Of a DNA stretch of 50,264 bases, positions 1 to 10,922 are shown piece by piece. Each line of letters starts with the position of its first letter. The stretch's first letter is position 1. This DNA is from Paraphysomonas bandaiensis (lineage: Eukaryota; Chrysophyceae), in contig CBFFRP010000422.1 in the NCBI GenBank assembly GCA_965644295.1, positions 1-50,264 on the forward strand, given 5' to 3'. Below the pieces are notes generated by a model that was not told the DNA's origin, did not search any database, and was given only the letters and a program-made list of their open reading frames with translations. Made by a program: the position numbers and the translations under genes.

Positions 1-120
1 TGAGTTTTTTAGACAGAGGTTTAGACTTAGAGATGAGTCTATTTTACTGTCAAGAATTTTTTATCTCAGGCATTCAATAGCTGGGAGGCGTCATAGTACA
101 ACACTCAATTGAGGGGGAGT
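1..120 (+). mobile_element. Possible 3' end of a copia-like LTR element with polypurine tract
   Basis: At 109-119 there is a purine tract (TTGAGGGGGAG) followed at 120 by TGTTGAGATC. This polypurine tract plus TGTTG junction is typical of the start of a 3' LTR in Ty1/copia elements. I could not find the matching CA end of the LTR downstream or a target duplication, and no clear RNase H coding remains in the first 110 bases. This family differs from the intact copia element in this window, whose LTR begins TATTAG on its sense strand. Relic status is inferred from the junction alone. Confidence 0.35.
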
Positions 121-1314
121 GTTGAGATCTGAAGATTCTATATACTTGCAATTGAGTGCAGTATTATGTGAGATGCAAGGATCGAAAGATATATATGTAA
201 TTAGTACATTATATTGTGTAGTATGAAACTGAAGTAGAAGTGGATGACTATACAGGATACGATCACTGAGTGTGTGGTTTGTACACTATAGTAGTAAATG
301 AATGGTGTTGAACACATCGAACACAACTTAGGTTCTTTATCATGTAATGTTTATAATTTCATCTTATCAGTTGAGAATAGTAAACCTTAGCAAATAATGT
401 CAACTTCTGTTAGGCGTCGCAGCTACTTGATAAATAACTATCCAATAAGGATTAGCCAAAAAAGCGGGATTTTCGTCCATTCACTGAATGTTGGGTAATC
501 GTACCAAACACGCTAAAACAAAATGTACTCATCCGCTGAATATTCGAAATACAGAGAATAATTATTCAGTGGATTAACTGGAAGGGACCTTAGTAAATAT
601 TAGTTGCTTATTGAATAACTCTATCACATAATCTTCGGAATACTCTTAGAAAATATAAGATTGTAGCAAGACTTGAAATTGTAGCATCAGAAAAGATGAT
701 AAAAGCCTTCCAATCTAGCCGGGTTTTTAATTAGTAGAACTACAAACTACAAAGTGCAAGAAGAATACAATCTACTCGTACTTAGGATTAATCTGCACTA
801 TATTATATAACTATACTTTTAAGTTGATGTAGCATAGACGTTTGAGTTACTAACAGTATACATCTATTAATCAGCGTGTTCTGAAACTGCACAAGGGTGA
901 TCCTTTTATTATTATATATTGGTAAGGCAACAGTAAGAACGTAAGAACATAGTAACCACTACGCAATTATATTCCACTCAAAGTTTCAATATATTTTTGT
1001 AAAGACAAACTCCTTACTCCTTACAATTAGTACATAATATCTGAAAGAACACTATTGTCAAATGTACCACAACAATACTTCCCTAAGGGCGTTCCTGTTA
1101 TGAAATATTCTTCAGGAAAGAAATGTGTCGGACAACTGAAACACTCCTCGAAAGTAAATAATTCGCACCACTATTACGATAGAACTAGTCAATGAAGAAA
1201 CTATACTCTATATTCACCACAGATTGAAATACATGTAGCCTCGAAGGACACGGATGGAATTCACCGGACATGATGTTCACACTCTAAACTTGAAACACAC
1301 ATTGCACTGTGACC
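121..1314. other. AT-rich stretch, no gene seen
   Basis: No credible coding region, RNA gene or long repeat was seen here. The first part may be the LTR that starts at 120. The right part is the region downstream of the minus-strand Myb gene and will hold its 3' untranslated region. Confidence 0.5.
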
Positions 1315-2031
1315 TCAAGACTGAAACTTATGCAGCATTTTGTTACTCTGAGAAGCAACATCAGTAAGTGACTTGCGTATACCCGCGGCCTCCTTATGCG
1401 CTTCGTCGAATTCTGCTTTTAGCCGTGCAATATCATCCTCAACCGTACTGGGAGTGGAAAACACTGGGTGTTCCTTCACTAGTTGATTAGGTAATGTAGC
1501 TGGGGAATACTCACGATCTCCATTAAATACATCTTCATTTGCTTTTAATTCACTTGCCAGCTTCGATGGGTTGATACAACTCGAAGTCTTACCGGCGGAT
1601 GTGTCATCGGAACACAATAATTCCTGCCCATCGCAAGGCTCTGAACTAGATTTCAGATTGGAAGATTCGATTTCACTGACACCCTCGCTACTATCATGAC
1701 CGTGTTGCTGTAAAAAGTGATAGAAGTCTTGCTTCATATATTTCTCAAAGTATTCAAGAAACTGTTCTCGCGAACGATCTGTCTGAATGCGATACTTTTG
1801 TAAATGCGATTTAATGTGTTCACGCGTCAGGTCTGGAGTTTCAGGCATCAGCCCAATCAGTGCTTTCGGCGAAGACTGCGCTAGACCCACCTGAAATATA
1901 GCAGCAACAATACTTTTTTCCAACTCAACATAATCCATTCTCTCGCGCTCGTCAGTTATTTCACTTGGTATTAATGGTCCGCTTAATTTCTGACGTTTAT
2001 TACTGCTCTCATTAGAACTTTCATCTGTCAT
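1315..2031 (-). CDS. GARP (G2-like)/SHLQKYR-class Myb-related DNA-binding protein
   Basis: Single-exon gene of 238 residues. The start is the Met of MTDESSNESSN at 2031; an upstream in-frame ATG at 2055 adds only eight unlikely residues. Residues about 30-85 match the GARP/Myb SHLQKYF fold: an ELEKSIVAAIFQVGL helix, then the third helix LTREHIKSHLQKYRIQ, which is the DNA-contacting signature. The rest is polar and Ser/Glu rich, with a C-terminal stretch (residues about 195-235) of heptad-like character (VEDDIARLKAEFDEAHKEA) that may form a short coiled coil for dimerisation. GARP proteins are nuclear transcription factors in plants, algae, stramenopiles and amoebae. No receiver domain is present, so this is not a type-B response regulator. 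It is transcribed divergently from the ankyrin gene across a tetranucleotide array. Target genes are unknown. Confidence 0.8.
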   Translation of the reverse strand: MTDESSNESSNKRQKLSGPLIPSEITDERERMDYVELEKSIVAAIFQVGLAQSSPKALIGLMPETPDLTREHIKSHLQKYRIQTDRSREQFLEYFEKYMKQDFYHFLQQHGHDSSEGVSEIESSNLKSSSEPCDGQELLCSDDTSAGKTSSCINPSKLASELKANEDVFNGDREYSPATLPNQLVKEHPVFSTPSTVEDDIARLKAEFDEAHKEAAGIRKSLTDVASQSNKMLHKFQS

Positions 2032-2304
2032 ACTTCTACTGCACCAGACCCACACCTCGCAGGAATAAAAGAAACTATTCCCACCAAACGGTGACGATTG
2101 ATTTTATGCTTCCAAACATGTCCTTCCAAATGGAAAATCAGATGTATAGACATACATACATACGTACATACATACATACATACATACATACATACATACA
2201 TACATACATACATACATACATACATACATACATACATACATACATACATACATACATACATACATACATACATACATACATACATACATACATACATACA
2301 TACA

Positions 2305-2338
<34 letters not shown>

Positions 2339-2496
2339 CATACATACATACATACATACATACATACATACATACATACATACATACATACATACATACA
2401 TACATACATACATACATACATACATACATACATACATACATACATACATACATACATACATACATACATACATACATACATACATACATACATACA

Positions 2497-2532
<36 letters not shown>

Positions 2533-2683
2533 TTATCTTCGTACGTATAGATCCACGACAACTGCTTTCATTTTCAGTATTCATCATCGTGATAGTGACT
2601 ATATTCTTGTAAGTTACACCTGGACATATGTGGCGACACTGTGCTTCATTCGTGACCCTGATTGATGAAATTCTATTTGAAAG
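2032..2683. promoter_or_regulatory. Divergent intergenic region between Myb and ankyrin genes
   Basis: This 652 bp region separates two head-to-head start codons and should carry both promoters. More than half of it is a CATA tetranucleotide array. No TATA box or other motif could be assigned with confidence. Confidence 0.5.
2150..2525. repeat. (CATA)n/(TATG)n tetranucleotide microsatellite
   Basis: About 375 bp of almost perfect CATA units, with one CGTA interruption near the left edge and a CATATATA interruption near 2330. Because the unit is 4 bp, all three frames stay open and give spurious HTYI or MYVC polypeptides on both strands. These are not genes. Confidence 0.97.
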
Positions 2684-4507
2684 ATGAGTCATGACGGGAA
2701 AAGTGATAATCCGGATGATGATCGGAGACTCACTGTGCGTGACAGATGGGAGAGTTTCAGAAGAGTTATACATGTTGTGTCGAATAATGCGCGCATGGAA
2801 TATCTTTATTATGATCTGAAACTACCTCTTAATCACAATTCTGACCAGACTGCCGTTCTTGCTGATGAATTATCTCATAAGAAGCCTGATATTTACTTTT
2901 GCGTTCGTGCACTAGAGCGCGGAGCAGATCCCAATGCGATTATAGGGGATGGTTTGGAGAGGCCAATACATCGAGCAGCCAAGAAAGCATCTCCTAAGGT
3001 TATAGAATATTTATTGCGGGCAGGTGCAGATGTGAATGCTCTCAACTCACGGAATCAAACTGCATTGATAATAGCCAGTGACACGAAACGAGTAGATGGT
3101 GGATATATTGCGGTCATCAGATTATTGTGCCGATACCCTGGTAGCAAACTTGAAGCAAGAGATATTGGAGGAAATACGCCTCTTCTGAATGGTATATTTA
3201 GAAATAATGTTTGGGTCACCAGGTACTATGAAACGTATTTTTCCTGCCTTTGCTGTTTTGCATATTTTTATCTTTTCTACGTTATATTGCGATGCAAAAC
3301 TGAAGTTTCATCATTGCTGGCAGGGAGTTACTGCTAGCTGGTGCTAAAGTATACCGGGGTGAGCGGAGTCCTTATGAGATTTCCTTGTTTATATTAGCTC
3401 AGCACATACACCTGGAAGTTCACGAAGTCCCTGACAAACTTCTGCACCCGTGGAAATACGACGCAAAGTACTTTCTCTTTTCTCCGAGAGGTGCTTATAA
3501 GCGAAGTATATACACTGCATTTCAATTGTGTACGAATAGCGACATTGAGCTAGTGTTCAAGATGGTGCAACGTAGGTATGAATGTATGCCATTCTCTGTG
3601 ATATATCTATGAATGCTTCATATATAGGTATTGCCTGGGTGTGTATATCTAGTTTAATATAATATGAGCAGGCTACTTGACCTTGAGTTCCAAGGAGTGA
3701 ACACAGATCGACCGAATACTGTTCGGGGGACATATGTCAACAGGGAGGAGGGAAAAAAAGAGATTCACGAGAAGCTGGAGAAGAGACTAAGTAAGAGGGA
3801 ACAGCGAGAGGCAAAGTACGCGTTTTCATTTGGCTCGTATTATTCAAGCTTTGTAAATCACAATCATTATGTCTATTGCGAAAGAGTTTCTGAATTACAG
3901 TGAATTTGTTCGATGTGATTTTCTATAATGTTGATGCGTGTTTGCGTAGATTCACAACGGCACCGATTTTTTCTGATGTTAACAGTGATTGATACTTATA
4001 AATAAATGCAGGCGCAAGGAGGAGAAGCGACTTAGAAGGGAGAAAGCTGAAAGAGAGCGATGGGAAAATATTAAAGCGGTACCTCACCTGTCCCAAGCAT
4101 GTTTTTTTTTGCCGCATCTGAAGTATAACCTGTGGTCTAATTTCTCGTACTATTGTCAGGGAATTGTCCGGAGTGTGGAAAATGAATACTCATTTGAGAA
4201 AAAAACGAAGACAGTTGATATGGAGCAGACTTGGGCAGTGGACAATTGTGTACTGCATGATGACTCCTTTTTTCCAGACAACAAGTCGATAGTCGCAAGT
4301 GATCGGCATAACTCGAAGAGTACAAATAGTCTCAACGTATCTAAAGACTCTGACACGTTTAGCACTGGATCTGGAGGGAAACGTTGGAAGGTGGCCACCA
4401 GAAAATACCCGTCGGTGTATTCAGCCAATCCATTGCCGGGAATCTCGGCCTCTCTTGTGAATGATCCACCTGGTGGTAGGCATGCTTCTCAAGCTATACG
4501 TAAATGA
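2684..4507 (+). CDS. Ankyrin-repeat protein with basic coiled coil
   Basis: Five exons: 2684-3222, 3324-3575, 3672-3815, 4012-4078, 4160-4507, giving 449 residues. All introns are GT-AG and all phases close. Residues about 70-200 hold three or four ankyrin repeats, with hairpin signatures ALERGADPNAI, LLRAGADVNALNSRNQTALI and LEARDIGGNTPLL; the first intron falls inside the last repeat and splicing restores RELLLAGAKVY. Residues about 280-335 are a strongly charged helix (KEIHEKLEKRLSKREQREAK then KRKEEKRLRREKAERERW), a likely coiled coil or nucleic-acid-binding arm. The C-terminal 110 residues are Ser-rich and probably disordered. Ankyrin repeats bind protein partners, so an adaptor role is likely but the partner is unknown. 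No signal peptide or membrane segment was seen. It is divergent to the Myb gene. Confidence 0.85.
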
Positions 4508-5590
4508 ATGTTTAATGCGCTAAAGAGTGAAATGTATACTATCCATTGTTAACCTCTGTGTCATATATGGGCTGGATATAGTGGTATTATATTGCAGTAG
4601 TGAGTTAATGGGAATGTATGTTGTGGATATTTATATCGTTTTATTTTTGGTATTGTCGAAAGAGTTAACTATTGTATTAAACTCGACACTTATATTAAAA
4701 CTGTACCAATATTACAGTGTAATAGAATTACGTAATCTTATTGTATTCAAAACAAAAGTTAGAGCTGAGATTAGACCGTGAATAATGAATGTTAATAATT
4801 GTAAAACGACTCTACCCTGCAATCAAGTCCCCTTACTATCTCCTTCATTCTACATTCTACCTTTTTTCTATCTGAATTCGAGTCACTAGCACTGTTACTA
4901 ATTTACTACCCTCTTCACCTTTACGTAGTGTTCTGTGTTGGAATACGTATGTTTCTCTAAGATAGTACTGTAGAATACGTTAACTACAATAATGTGAAAA
5001 GCAGTAATACGTAGACAAAGGTACTATATAGCTATAACTGTGAAACTGAAGTATTGTATCATGGCAGTTCAATATACGGAAGTTGAGCATTGGTTGATAT
5101 GAAATAAATAAATTATCATGTTGTTGACATGTTTTACATATGTTAACGCCAATGCTCAGTCAAATACGAAGCTCAAGTGTGATGTATTGATGTATTACAT
5201 GTAGTGAATGCCTTATTATTAGCAATAGGCGTGTAAGAGTCAGAACTAATGTAGCGAAACAAGCTGAACTAACTAGTGCTTAACTCTGATATCCTACTAT
5301 TTGGTATTTGGCGCTACGAAAGTTGCTTGTGCGTTTCCGCAAGCACCAAGGTGCAACCACTTTCGCCCTATTGCTCAAAGCAGAATGCTGCTATACCTGA
5401 CATCTTCTGACTTCAGAATAGTTTGGATGTATTTCATGTATACTTTAATCTTTAATTAATGAACAGATTGTAGATTGTGATATCCTGCTCGAGTGGACAA
5501 GTTGGTCTAGAGGTCAATACCATAAAATTTTTATTCAGTCGCGACATTTTGACTAGGTTGAATAATATATATAGTACAACAACGTACAAG
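4508..5590. other. Intergenic region, no gene seen
   Basis: AT-rich DNA with only short chance ORFs. It contains a truncated copy of the dispersed repeat (about 5201-5366) and ends in the left target duplication of the hAT-like MITE. Confidence 0.5.
5201..5366 (+). repeat. Truncated copy D of a ~0.5 kb dispersed repeat family
   Basis: Starts GTAGTGAATG and continues through TTAGCAATAGGCGTGTAAGAGTCAG and the conserved GCAAGCACC...GTGCAACCACTTTCGC block shared with the copy at 20805-21375. Similarity stops near 5366, so about 400 bp of the family unit is missing. No target duplication was found. Confidence 0.75.
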
Positions 5591-5686
5591 CAGGCTTGCG
5601 TAACCATTAATGGTAATGGCCATTAATGGCCTTCCCCCATAAAATGGAAAAAAAGCAATTCATTAATGGCCATAAAAATGGGGGAG

Positions 5687-5691
5687 AGATG
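5687..5691. repeat. Target-site duplication of copia element (left)
   Basis: AGATG here is repeated at 11200-11204, just outside the two LTRs. A 5 bp duplication is usual for Ty1/copia integrase. Confidence 0.9.
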
Positions 5692-5985
5692 TGTTGAGAA
5701 ATGCTCATTTTACACTAGATCACAGAGAGAATTTGTCGTAAGACTAGATAGATTTATTAGTATCGTTTACACGAAGTTGTGATAACCAACACTAACTCAT
5801 TATAATCCCTGCATAATATCCTACATATGCGAACCTCTCGTTACTGAACATATCTTGAACGATCAAACTATTTCAGTTTCTCAATATCATCACAGCATTT
5901 GTACATCACTATATTTCACTGTATTCTCGTACATTGTCTTGAAGTGACATACTGAATATACTAGAATAAGATCCATATTCTAATA
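5692..5985 (-). repeat. 3' LTR of the copia element
   Basis: 294 bp, read as identical to the LTR at 10906-11199. The GAGTGGGAG polypurine tract (sense strand, plus positions 5986-5994) abuts its start. Confidence 0.95.
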
Positions 5986-6164
5986 CTCCCACTCAATGTA
6001 GAATGCAGTGAGATAAAACAACAGTGATCACAATAATCTGATAATGCTATGACTATCTAGTCCCATAGGTAAAAACAGATGTGAAATCTTTTAAAGATAC
6101 ATATATATCTAGCAGTCAACTAGATATACAGTTATGTGGGATTTTCACCCACTAAAACACACCT

Positions 6165-9100
6165 TTAACCTCTTCGGGGTCGTTTCTTCTGCTGCTCCTC
6201 CACACTGTTAGACACACTCCTCTTAACCCCGGTAATCGTTTTCTCATGACGGCTGAAGATCTTCGTGGACAACGCCTTTGTAAAAATATCGGCCGCCATA
6301 TCATCCGTAGATACATGAATCAACTTTGCTGTAGGAAATTTTCCATTAACATGTTCTCTTATCCAGTGATACTTGATGTCAATATGCTTCGACCTCTTAT
6401 GATACACTGGATTCTCTGAAAGATCCTTTGCACTCTTACTATCCATAAAGAATGGAGTCGGCTTCGCTACCAAGAGTCCGAGCTCCTTGAACACCCCCCG
6501 AAGCCACACCAGTTCTTGCAAAGCCGCATACTCCGCCATATACTCAGATTCCATGCTCGAAGTCGCAACTGTGGTCTGAAGCTTGGATTGCCAGGCCAAA
6601 GCGCCCGCACATAAAAGCACGATGTATCCCGTTGTGGACCGCCTAGTCATCCTATCACCATCCCAGTCTGAATCACTGAATACATGTAAATCAAACTCAC
6701 TCCCACTGAATCTGATTCCCTTATCAACTGTACCACGTAAATATTTCAACAAATGAATAGCTAATCTGCAAGTCGCATATGTTGGAGAAGTACTAAATCG
6801 AGCCAATAACCCCACAGCGTAAGCCAGATCAGGTCTAGTGTGAATCGCCAAATGCAACACCGCTCCAATAATTCCTCTATACGGAAATGATTCGACCCAC
6901 TGCTTCTGCTCCTCTGTCAGCTCACGTTGCTCTGCCAACAAATCCTGAACATTGGTAGGTAGTGGAGTCTCCTTATTCTTACTGCTCTTCCCCATAAACG
7001 AATCGAATTTCTTTACAATATTCTTGGCATATTCCGATTGATCTAACATGTACCAGTCCTCTCCTCTCGTGATTCTGATATTCAGAAACCGTTTGCACAC
7101 ACCCAGATCGTGCATTTCAAACGTTTCGCAGAACCTACGTTTAACACTTTCTAAGTAGGTGAGATCAGCAGATGCAATGATAATATCATCAACATATATC
7201 AGCAATAAGTGCAATTGACCATTACTCCATCGCATATACAAGCATGTATCTAAAATGCAAGCAGTAAAATGTAACGATTTGATAAACTTGTCAATATGCT
7301 TGTTCCACTGCCTTGGTGATGACCGCAAACCATATAAGGCCTTGATCAATTGAAAACACCACCCCGCTGGCAACTCTTCATCAGGTGGAGGTGCCATATA
7401 CACATCCTCCTCAAGATCGGCATAACAAAACGCTGATGATACGTCCAACTGATGTACATGCATATGAAACATAAAGGCAATTGCAAGCACCAGTCGAATG
7501 GTTATTCCTTTGACCACTGGAGCAAACGTGGACTGCTCCTCCTCCGTTTTTTCTTGTAAATTTCCTAATGCAACCAGCCGCGCCTTATACTTGACTACAT
7601 TCCCCAGAAGGTCTCTCTTCACCGTGTGAACATACTTTGCTCGCACCAACTTCACTCCCCGTGGAGTCCGCACAATCTTTAAGACACGTCTCTTCAGTAG
7701 TGAGGTCTTCTCCACCTTCCGAGCTTCTCGCCACTTCATGTACTGTGGAGATCTCTCCGCTTCAGCATAGGAGTCTGGTATCTTAAAGTCATCATGTTGA
7801 AACTCTGCATGTTTAAAGTTAAAAGTGCATGCATCTGGCACCTCAACCATATTTATTTCTCCTAACACCGATGCGTTCGCCAACCTACGCTGTAGCCGTT
7901 TCCGCCGTACACGACCATCACCATCTAGTTCAATAGGTCGTCTAGGAGATATATACGAACCCATACCTTGCTCATCCTGAGCCCGCAAATCTTGCGGTGT
8001 GGGAGGAGCCCCGCTCGCATCCCCAGACCCACGGTCTGTCAAGGTCTGCAACCTCACGACTGTCCGTTGACAGGTTGGGTCAGGACTCTCCTGGAACCCT
8101 CCAGGTCTTCCCTGGTCCAGCTCCCTGGCTGGCGTAGTACTCAGGGCGTCCCCCTTTCCTATGTACCCGGTATTCCCGGGGGTTTCTGCAGTCATACGCA
8201 CCACGTCTTCGACGTGTATAGGCACCCGGTGCTCTATATGCTCGCGACCTGCAGTAACAAGTGAACGGTATGCTACAATCACACCCTTACGTTCTACAAC
8301 TCTTGTTGTCTTATACAGAAGTCCGTCCTCATCATCAATATGATACGTTCCTTCTAAGCTGACATAGTCGGATGCAAGCTTGGGTCTAGCGGCCTCCCGC
8401 ACTCGAAGAGCATCAATCTCTGCGAAATACTTCTCTGATCGTGATGGCGTTGACTCATCAGTCAATATATGGACTGTAGTCACCACCTTGTTTGATTCAG
8501 GAAGATATACATGATATCCTACCTTCTCATCAGAGTAACCCATTAAATATCCAACTAGAGCCTTATCCTCCCAATCCTTTCGTCGATCCGCCTTCGGTGA
8601 AAGAACATAAGTTCGACACCCCCATACCCTAAGATATCTCAAATTTGGAGGCTCACCCGTTAGAAACTCTATAGGAGACATATACCCTTTATCTGTTTTC
8701 GTTGGCAATCGAATCAAAATATATCTGGCTGCCATGTATGCATCCAGCCAAAATTGCGGTGGCAGTCCAGATTGGATTAGCATTGCAAGAGTCATCTCTC
8801 CAGCAGTTCTGAACTTCCTCTCCTCTATGGCATTCGTTTCTGGAGAGTCTGTTGAGCTCCACGTATGTTGATAGCACTCCTGTGTCCTAAGATACTGACG
8901 CAGCTCTTCACTGATTAACTCTCTTGCACCATCTGCATGATAGTGCTCCATCTTGAGCTTGTACCTTCTAACATCTCCTCTAAATAGCTCTTTGAAGACT
9001 TCTAAGATCGCTTCCCCAGTTCTGTGGACTAAACCCGTCGCCCAGAACATTTTGCTGGCATGATGCGTTATCTTTAACACATACCTCTCACCTCCTCTAG

Positions 9101-10922
9101 CAGGACAATTTAAGTACACAGCGATATCTGCTGAAAAATTCGGTCTAACGGAATTCTCGTCCTTCGTTCGGAAGCTGACTCGGGTTATCTTAGACCTGGC
9201 ACACACATCACACAAACACTGATTTTTGTGTACCTTGGCTGTGAGGTGTTTCCGTTTCAACCCTGTACCCATGATGAGCATCCTCTTATGTGCCTCTACT
9301 AAAGCATGTTTGTTGAAGTGACCCGCTCTCCGATGCAGCAACTCCAGCTCGTCCTCACCAGTCCTATCGCTAAGATTTACTTCACAATTACTCGGTGTAG
9401 ACACATCTGGAAGCTCCAACAGCTGCTGAGTTGGAACTGCAGTCATTCCATTCTTCATGGGTCCCTCCAGTACCAGTTCACCAGTATTACAGTCATAAAT
9501 TTGGATCCCATACCACACCGTGAATCGATAGCCCATTTCGTTCAGCTTACGTCCGGAGCACAGGCATCGATTGATCTGATCTGAAATTTCTATGTCTCTC
9601 CATGCTCCACGGGAACCCACACTTGTGATATGAATCTCTGATCCCTTCTTAGAGCCGCTTATCACCTTTGATGTATTCATATGAGTGTCAAGCATGGTCA
9701 CATCATTCATCAAGAACATTGATGATGAACAGCAGGTGTCAATATATGTATAATGCATGTCATCATTTACACTACATATATTCGTTTCATGTATATTGCA
9801 TGACAATTTCATAACATCCTCGATCATATTTGCTTCATCTTCATCAGAGAATTCTGCTGGTTCTCCACGCCGTATATTCTCTACTGTCAGCAGCCTTTTG
9901 TCCGGCTTCCTACCATGATTCTTCCCTTTCTCTCCTCTTCTAGAATGCTTTTTCTTCGTCGTTGGACAATCAGCAGCAAGATGTTCCAGAGACTTGCAAT
10001 TTCTGCATCCCGTGTATTCAGCACTTCCAGGACGCTGCCCTGATATCTCTCCATCCTTCTTCCTCTGCTTCCTCCTGCACTGTTCAGTTGAATGGCTATG
10101 AGGAATTCCTTCTTTCCTGCAATATCTACAGTTGCCCTTCTTACGCTTATCCCGTTCCGTTCGAGACCGTTTGCTCTTTTCAATGAAATTCAGCTCCTCC
10201 ACCTTCTTGCGTTTCCGCTCTAAAGCAATCCTTCCAGGAATGGTATCATCATACCGTTCTATCTTCCTTGATAATGTTGCATAATCAACATCATCAGGCA
10301 TCAAATACAAAGCAACATTCAGAGGAGCATATTCTTCATTCAACAGACCTTCTCGTAACCGTGTTATTTTTGAGAGCTCCGATATGTCCTGCTGCTGCTC
10401 CTGTAGCTCTTTCAGCAGTATTTCAAACCGTATTATATAGTCCTTCGCAGTCTCCTCCGGACGCATACGGAAAGAGCCATACTGAGTCAACAGCTCGCTG
10501 ATCTTGTTTTGCTTCCCTCCAGCAAAGCACTTCTTCAATTCATCAATCATAATATGCGCCTTAAACCTGTTGCTTCCTCTTCCATCAGCCTTGAACCCTT
10601 TATGTAAAAGATGGAATTTCTGAAGCGCCTTCGAAGATGATTGCACTGCCTCTCTGCAGTACGAATACGCTATGGCATTCGCCTTCCAGTACTTCTTCAC
10701 AGCCTGTCTGTAAGACTTCTCCTCCATTAACGTGAGTGGCTGTTCCCCGAAGTCGCTCTCCTTCGGTGGTGGCTCCACCGCTACTTCACTTTGCTCTTTC
10801 CTCATGAGGAATGTTTCGAAGTCCTCAATCCATTGTTCAACATTGCTCTCATTAAACTGTGGCACTACTCCTCTATCCTCCTTCTCTCCTCCTCGCTCGC
10901 TACCATGTTGAGAAATGCTCAT
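6165..10922 (-). CDS. Copia gag-pol polyprotein (gag, protease, integrase, RT, RNase H)
   Basis: One uninterrupted ORF of 1,585 residues. In order: gag (about 20-250); two zinc knuckles, the second canonical (CRNCKSLEHLAADC); protease with active site YIDTCCSSS near residue 400; integrase zinc finger (LHRRAGH ... CLCDVCARSK) and D-D-35-E core (SADIAVY, HADGARE, ETNAIEE); reverse transcriptase with LDVSSAF and the catalytic LIYVDDIII; RNase H with SDSDWDGD, SSMESEYMA and the C-terminal ADIFTKAL. Gag and pol are fused in one frame, as in most copia elements. The first ATG (10920-10922) lies inside the 5' LTR, so the first 17 coding bases are LTR and the following codons are the primer binding site. 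The protease motif is odd: the usual D-S/T-G is DTC. No frameshift or internal stop is present. Confidence 0.97.
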   Translation of the reverse strand: MSISQHGSERGGEKEDRGVVPQFNESNVEQWIEDFETFLMRKEQSEVAVEPPPKESDFGEQPLTLMEEKSYRQAVKKYWKANAIAYSYCREAVQSSSKALQKFHLLHKGFKADGRGSNRFKAHIMIDELKKCFAGGKQNKISELLTQYGSFRMRPEETAKDYIIRFEILLKELQEQQQDISELSKITRLREGLLNEEYAPLNVALYLMPDDVDYATLSRKIERYDDTIPGRIALERKRKKVEELNFIEKSKRSRTERDKRKKGNCRYCRKEGIPHSHSTEQCRRKQRKKDGEISGQRPGSAEYTGCRNCKSLEHLAADCPTTKKKHSRRGEKGKNHGRKPDKRLLTVENIRRGEPAEFSDEDEANMIEDVMKLSCNIHETNICSVNDDMHYTYIDTCCSSSMFLMNDVTMLDTHMNTSKVISGSKKGSEIHITSVGSRGAWRDIEISDQINRCLCSGRKLNEMGYRFTVWYGIQIYDCNTGELVLEGPMKNGMTAVPTQQLLELPDVSTPSNCEVNLSDRTGEDELELLHRRAGHFNKHALVEAHKRMLIMGTGLKRKHLTAKVHKNQCLCDVCARSKITRVSFRTKDENSVRPNFSADIAVYLNCPARGGERYVLKITHHASKMFWATGLVHRTGEAILEVFKELFRGDVRRYKLKMEHYHADGARELISEELRQYLRTQECYQHTWSSTDSPETNAIEERKFRTAGEMTLAMLIQSGLPPQFWLDAYMAARYILIRLPTKTDKGYMSPIEFLTGEPPNLRYLRVWGCRTYVLSPKADRRKDWEDKALVGYLMGYSDEKVGYHVYLPESNKVVTTVHILTDESTPSRSEKYFAEIDALRVREAARPKLASDYVSLEGTYHIDDEDGLLYKTTRVVERKGVIVAYRSLVTAGREHIEHRVPIHVEDVVRMTAETPGNTGYIGKGDALSTTPARELDQGRPGGFQESPDPTCQRTVVRLQTLTDRGSGDASGAPPTPQDLRAQDEQGMGSYISPRRPIELDGDGRVRRKRLQRRLANASVLGEINMVEVPDACTFNFKHAEFQHDDFKIPDSYAEAERSPQYMKWREARKVEKTSLLKRRVLKIVRTPRGVKLVRAKYVHTVKRDLLGNVVKYKARLVALGNLQEKTEEEQSTFAPVVKGITIRLVLAIAFMFHMHVHQLDVSSAFCYADLEEDVYMAPPPDEELPAGWCFQLIKALYGLRSSPRQWNKHIDKFIKSLHFTACILDTCLYMRWSNGQLHLLLIYVDDIIIASADLTYLESVKRRFCETFEMHDLGVCKRFLNIRITRGEDWYMLDQSEYAKNIVKKFDSFMGKSSKNKETPLPTNVQDLLAEQRELTEEQKQWVESFPYRGIIGAVLHLAIHTRPDLAYAVGLLARFSTSPTYATCRLAIHLLKYLRGTVDKGIRFSGSEFDLHVFSDSDWDGDRMTRRSTTGYIVLLCAGALAWQSKLQTTVATSSMESEYMAEYAALQELVWLRGVFKELGLLVAKPTPFFMDSKSAKDLSENPVYHKRSKHIDIKYHWIREHVNGKFPTAKLIHVSTDDMAADIFTKALSTKIFSRHEKTITGVKRSVSNSVEEQQKKRPRRG
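10891..10905 (-). other. Primer binding site of the copia element
   Basis: On the sense strand TGGTAGCGAGCGAGG follows the LTR end CAACA directly. It would pair with a tRNA 3' end CCTCGCTCGCTACCA, resembling eukaryotic initiator tRNA-Met ends (...GCTACCA). The site is also translated, as it lies within the gag-pol ORF. Confidence 0.75.

Noticed and set aside
2028-2773. Several ORFs of 130-210 residues made of HTYI or MYVC repeats
   Set aside because: They are frame-independent translations of the CATA/TATG array; codons repeat every 12 bases on both strands.
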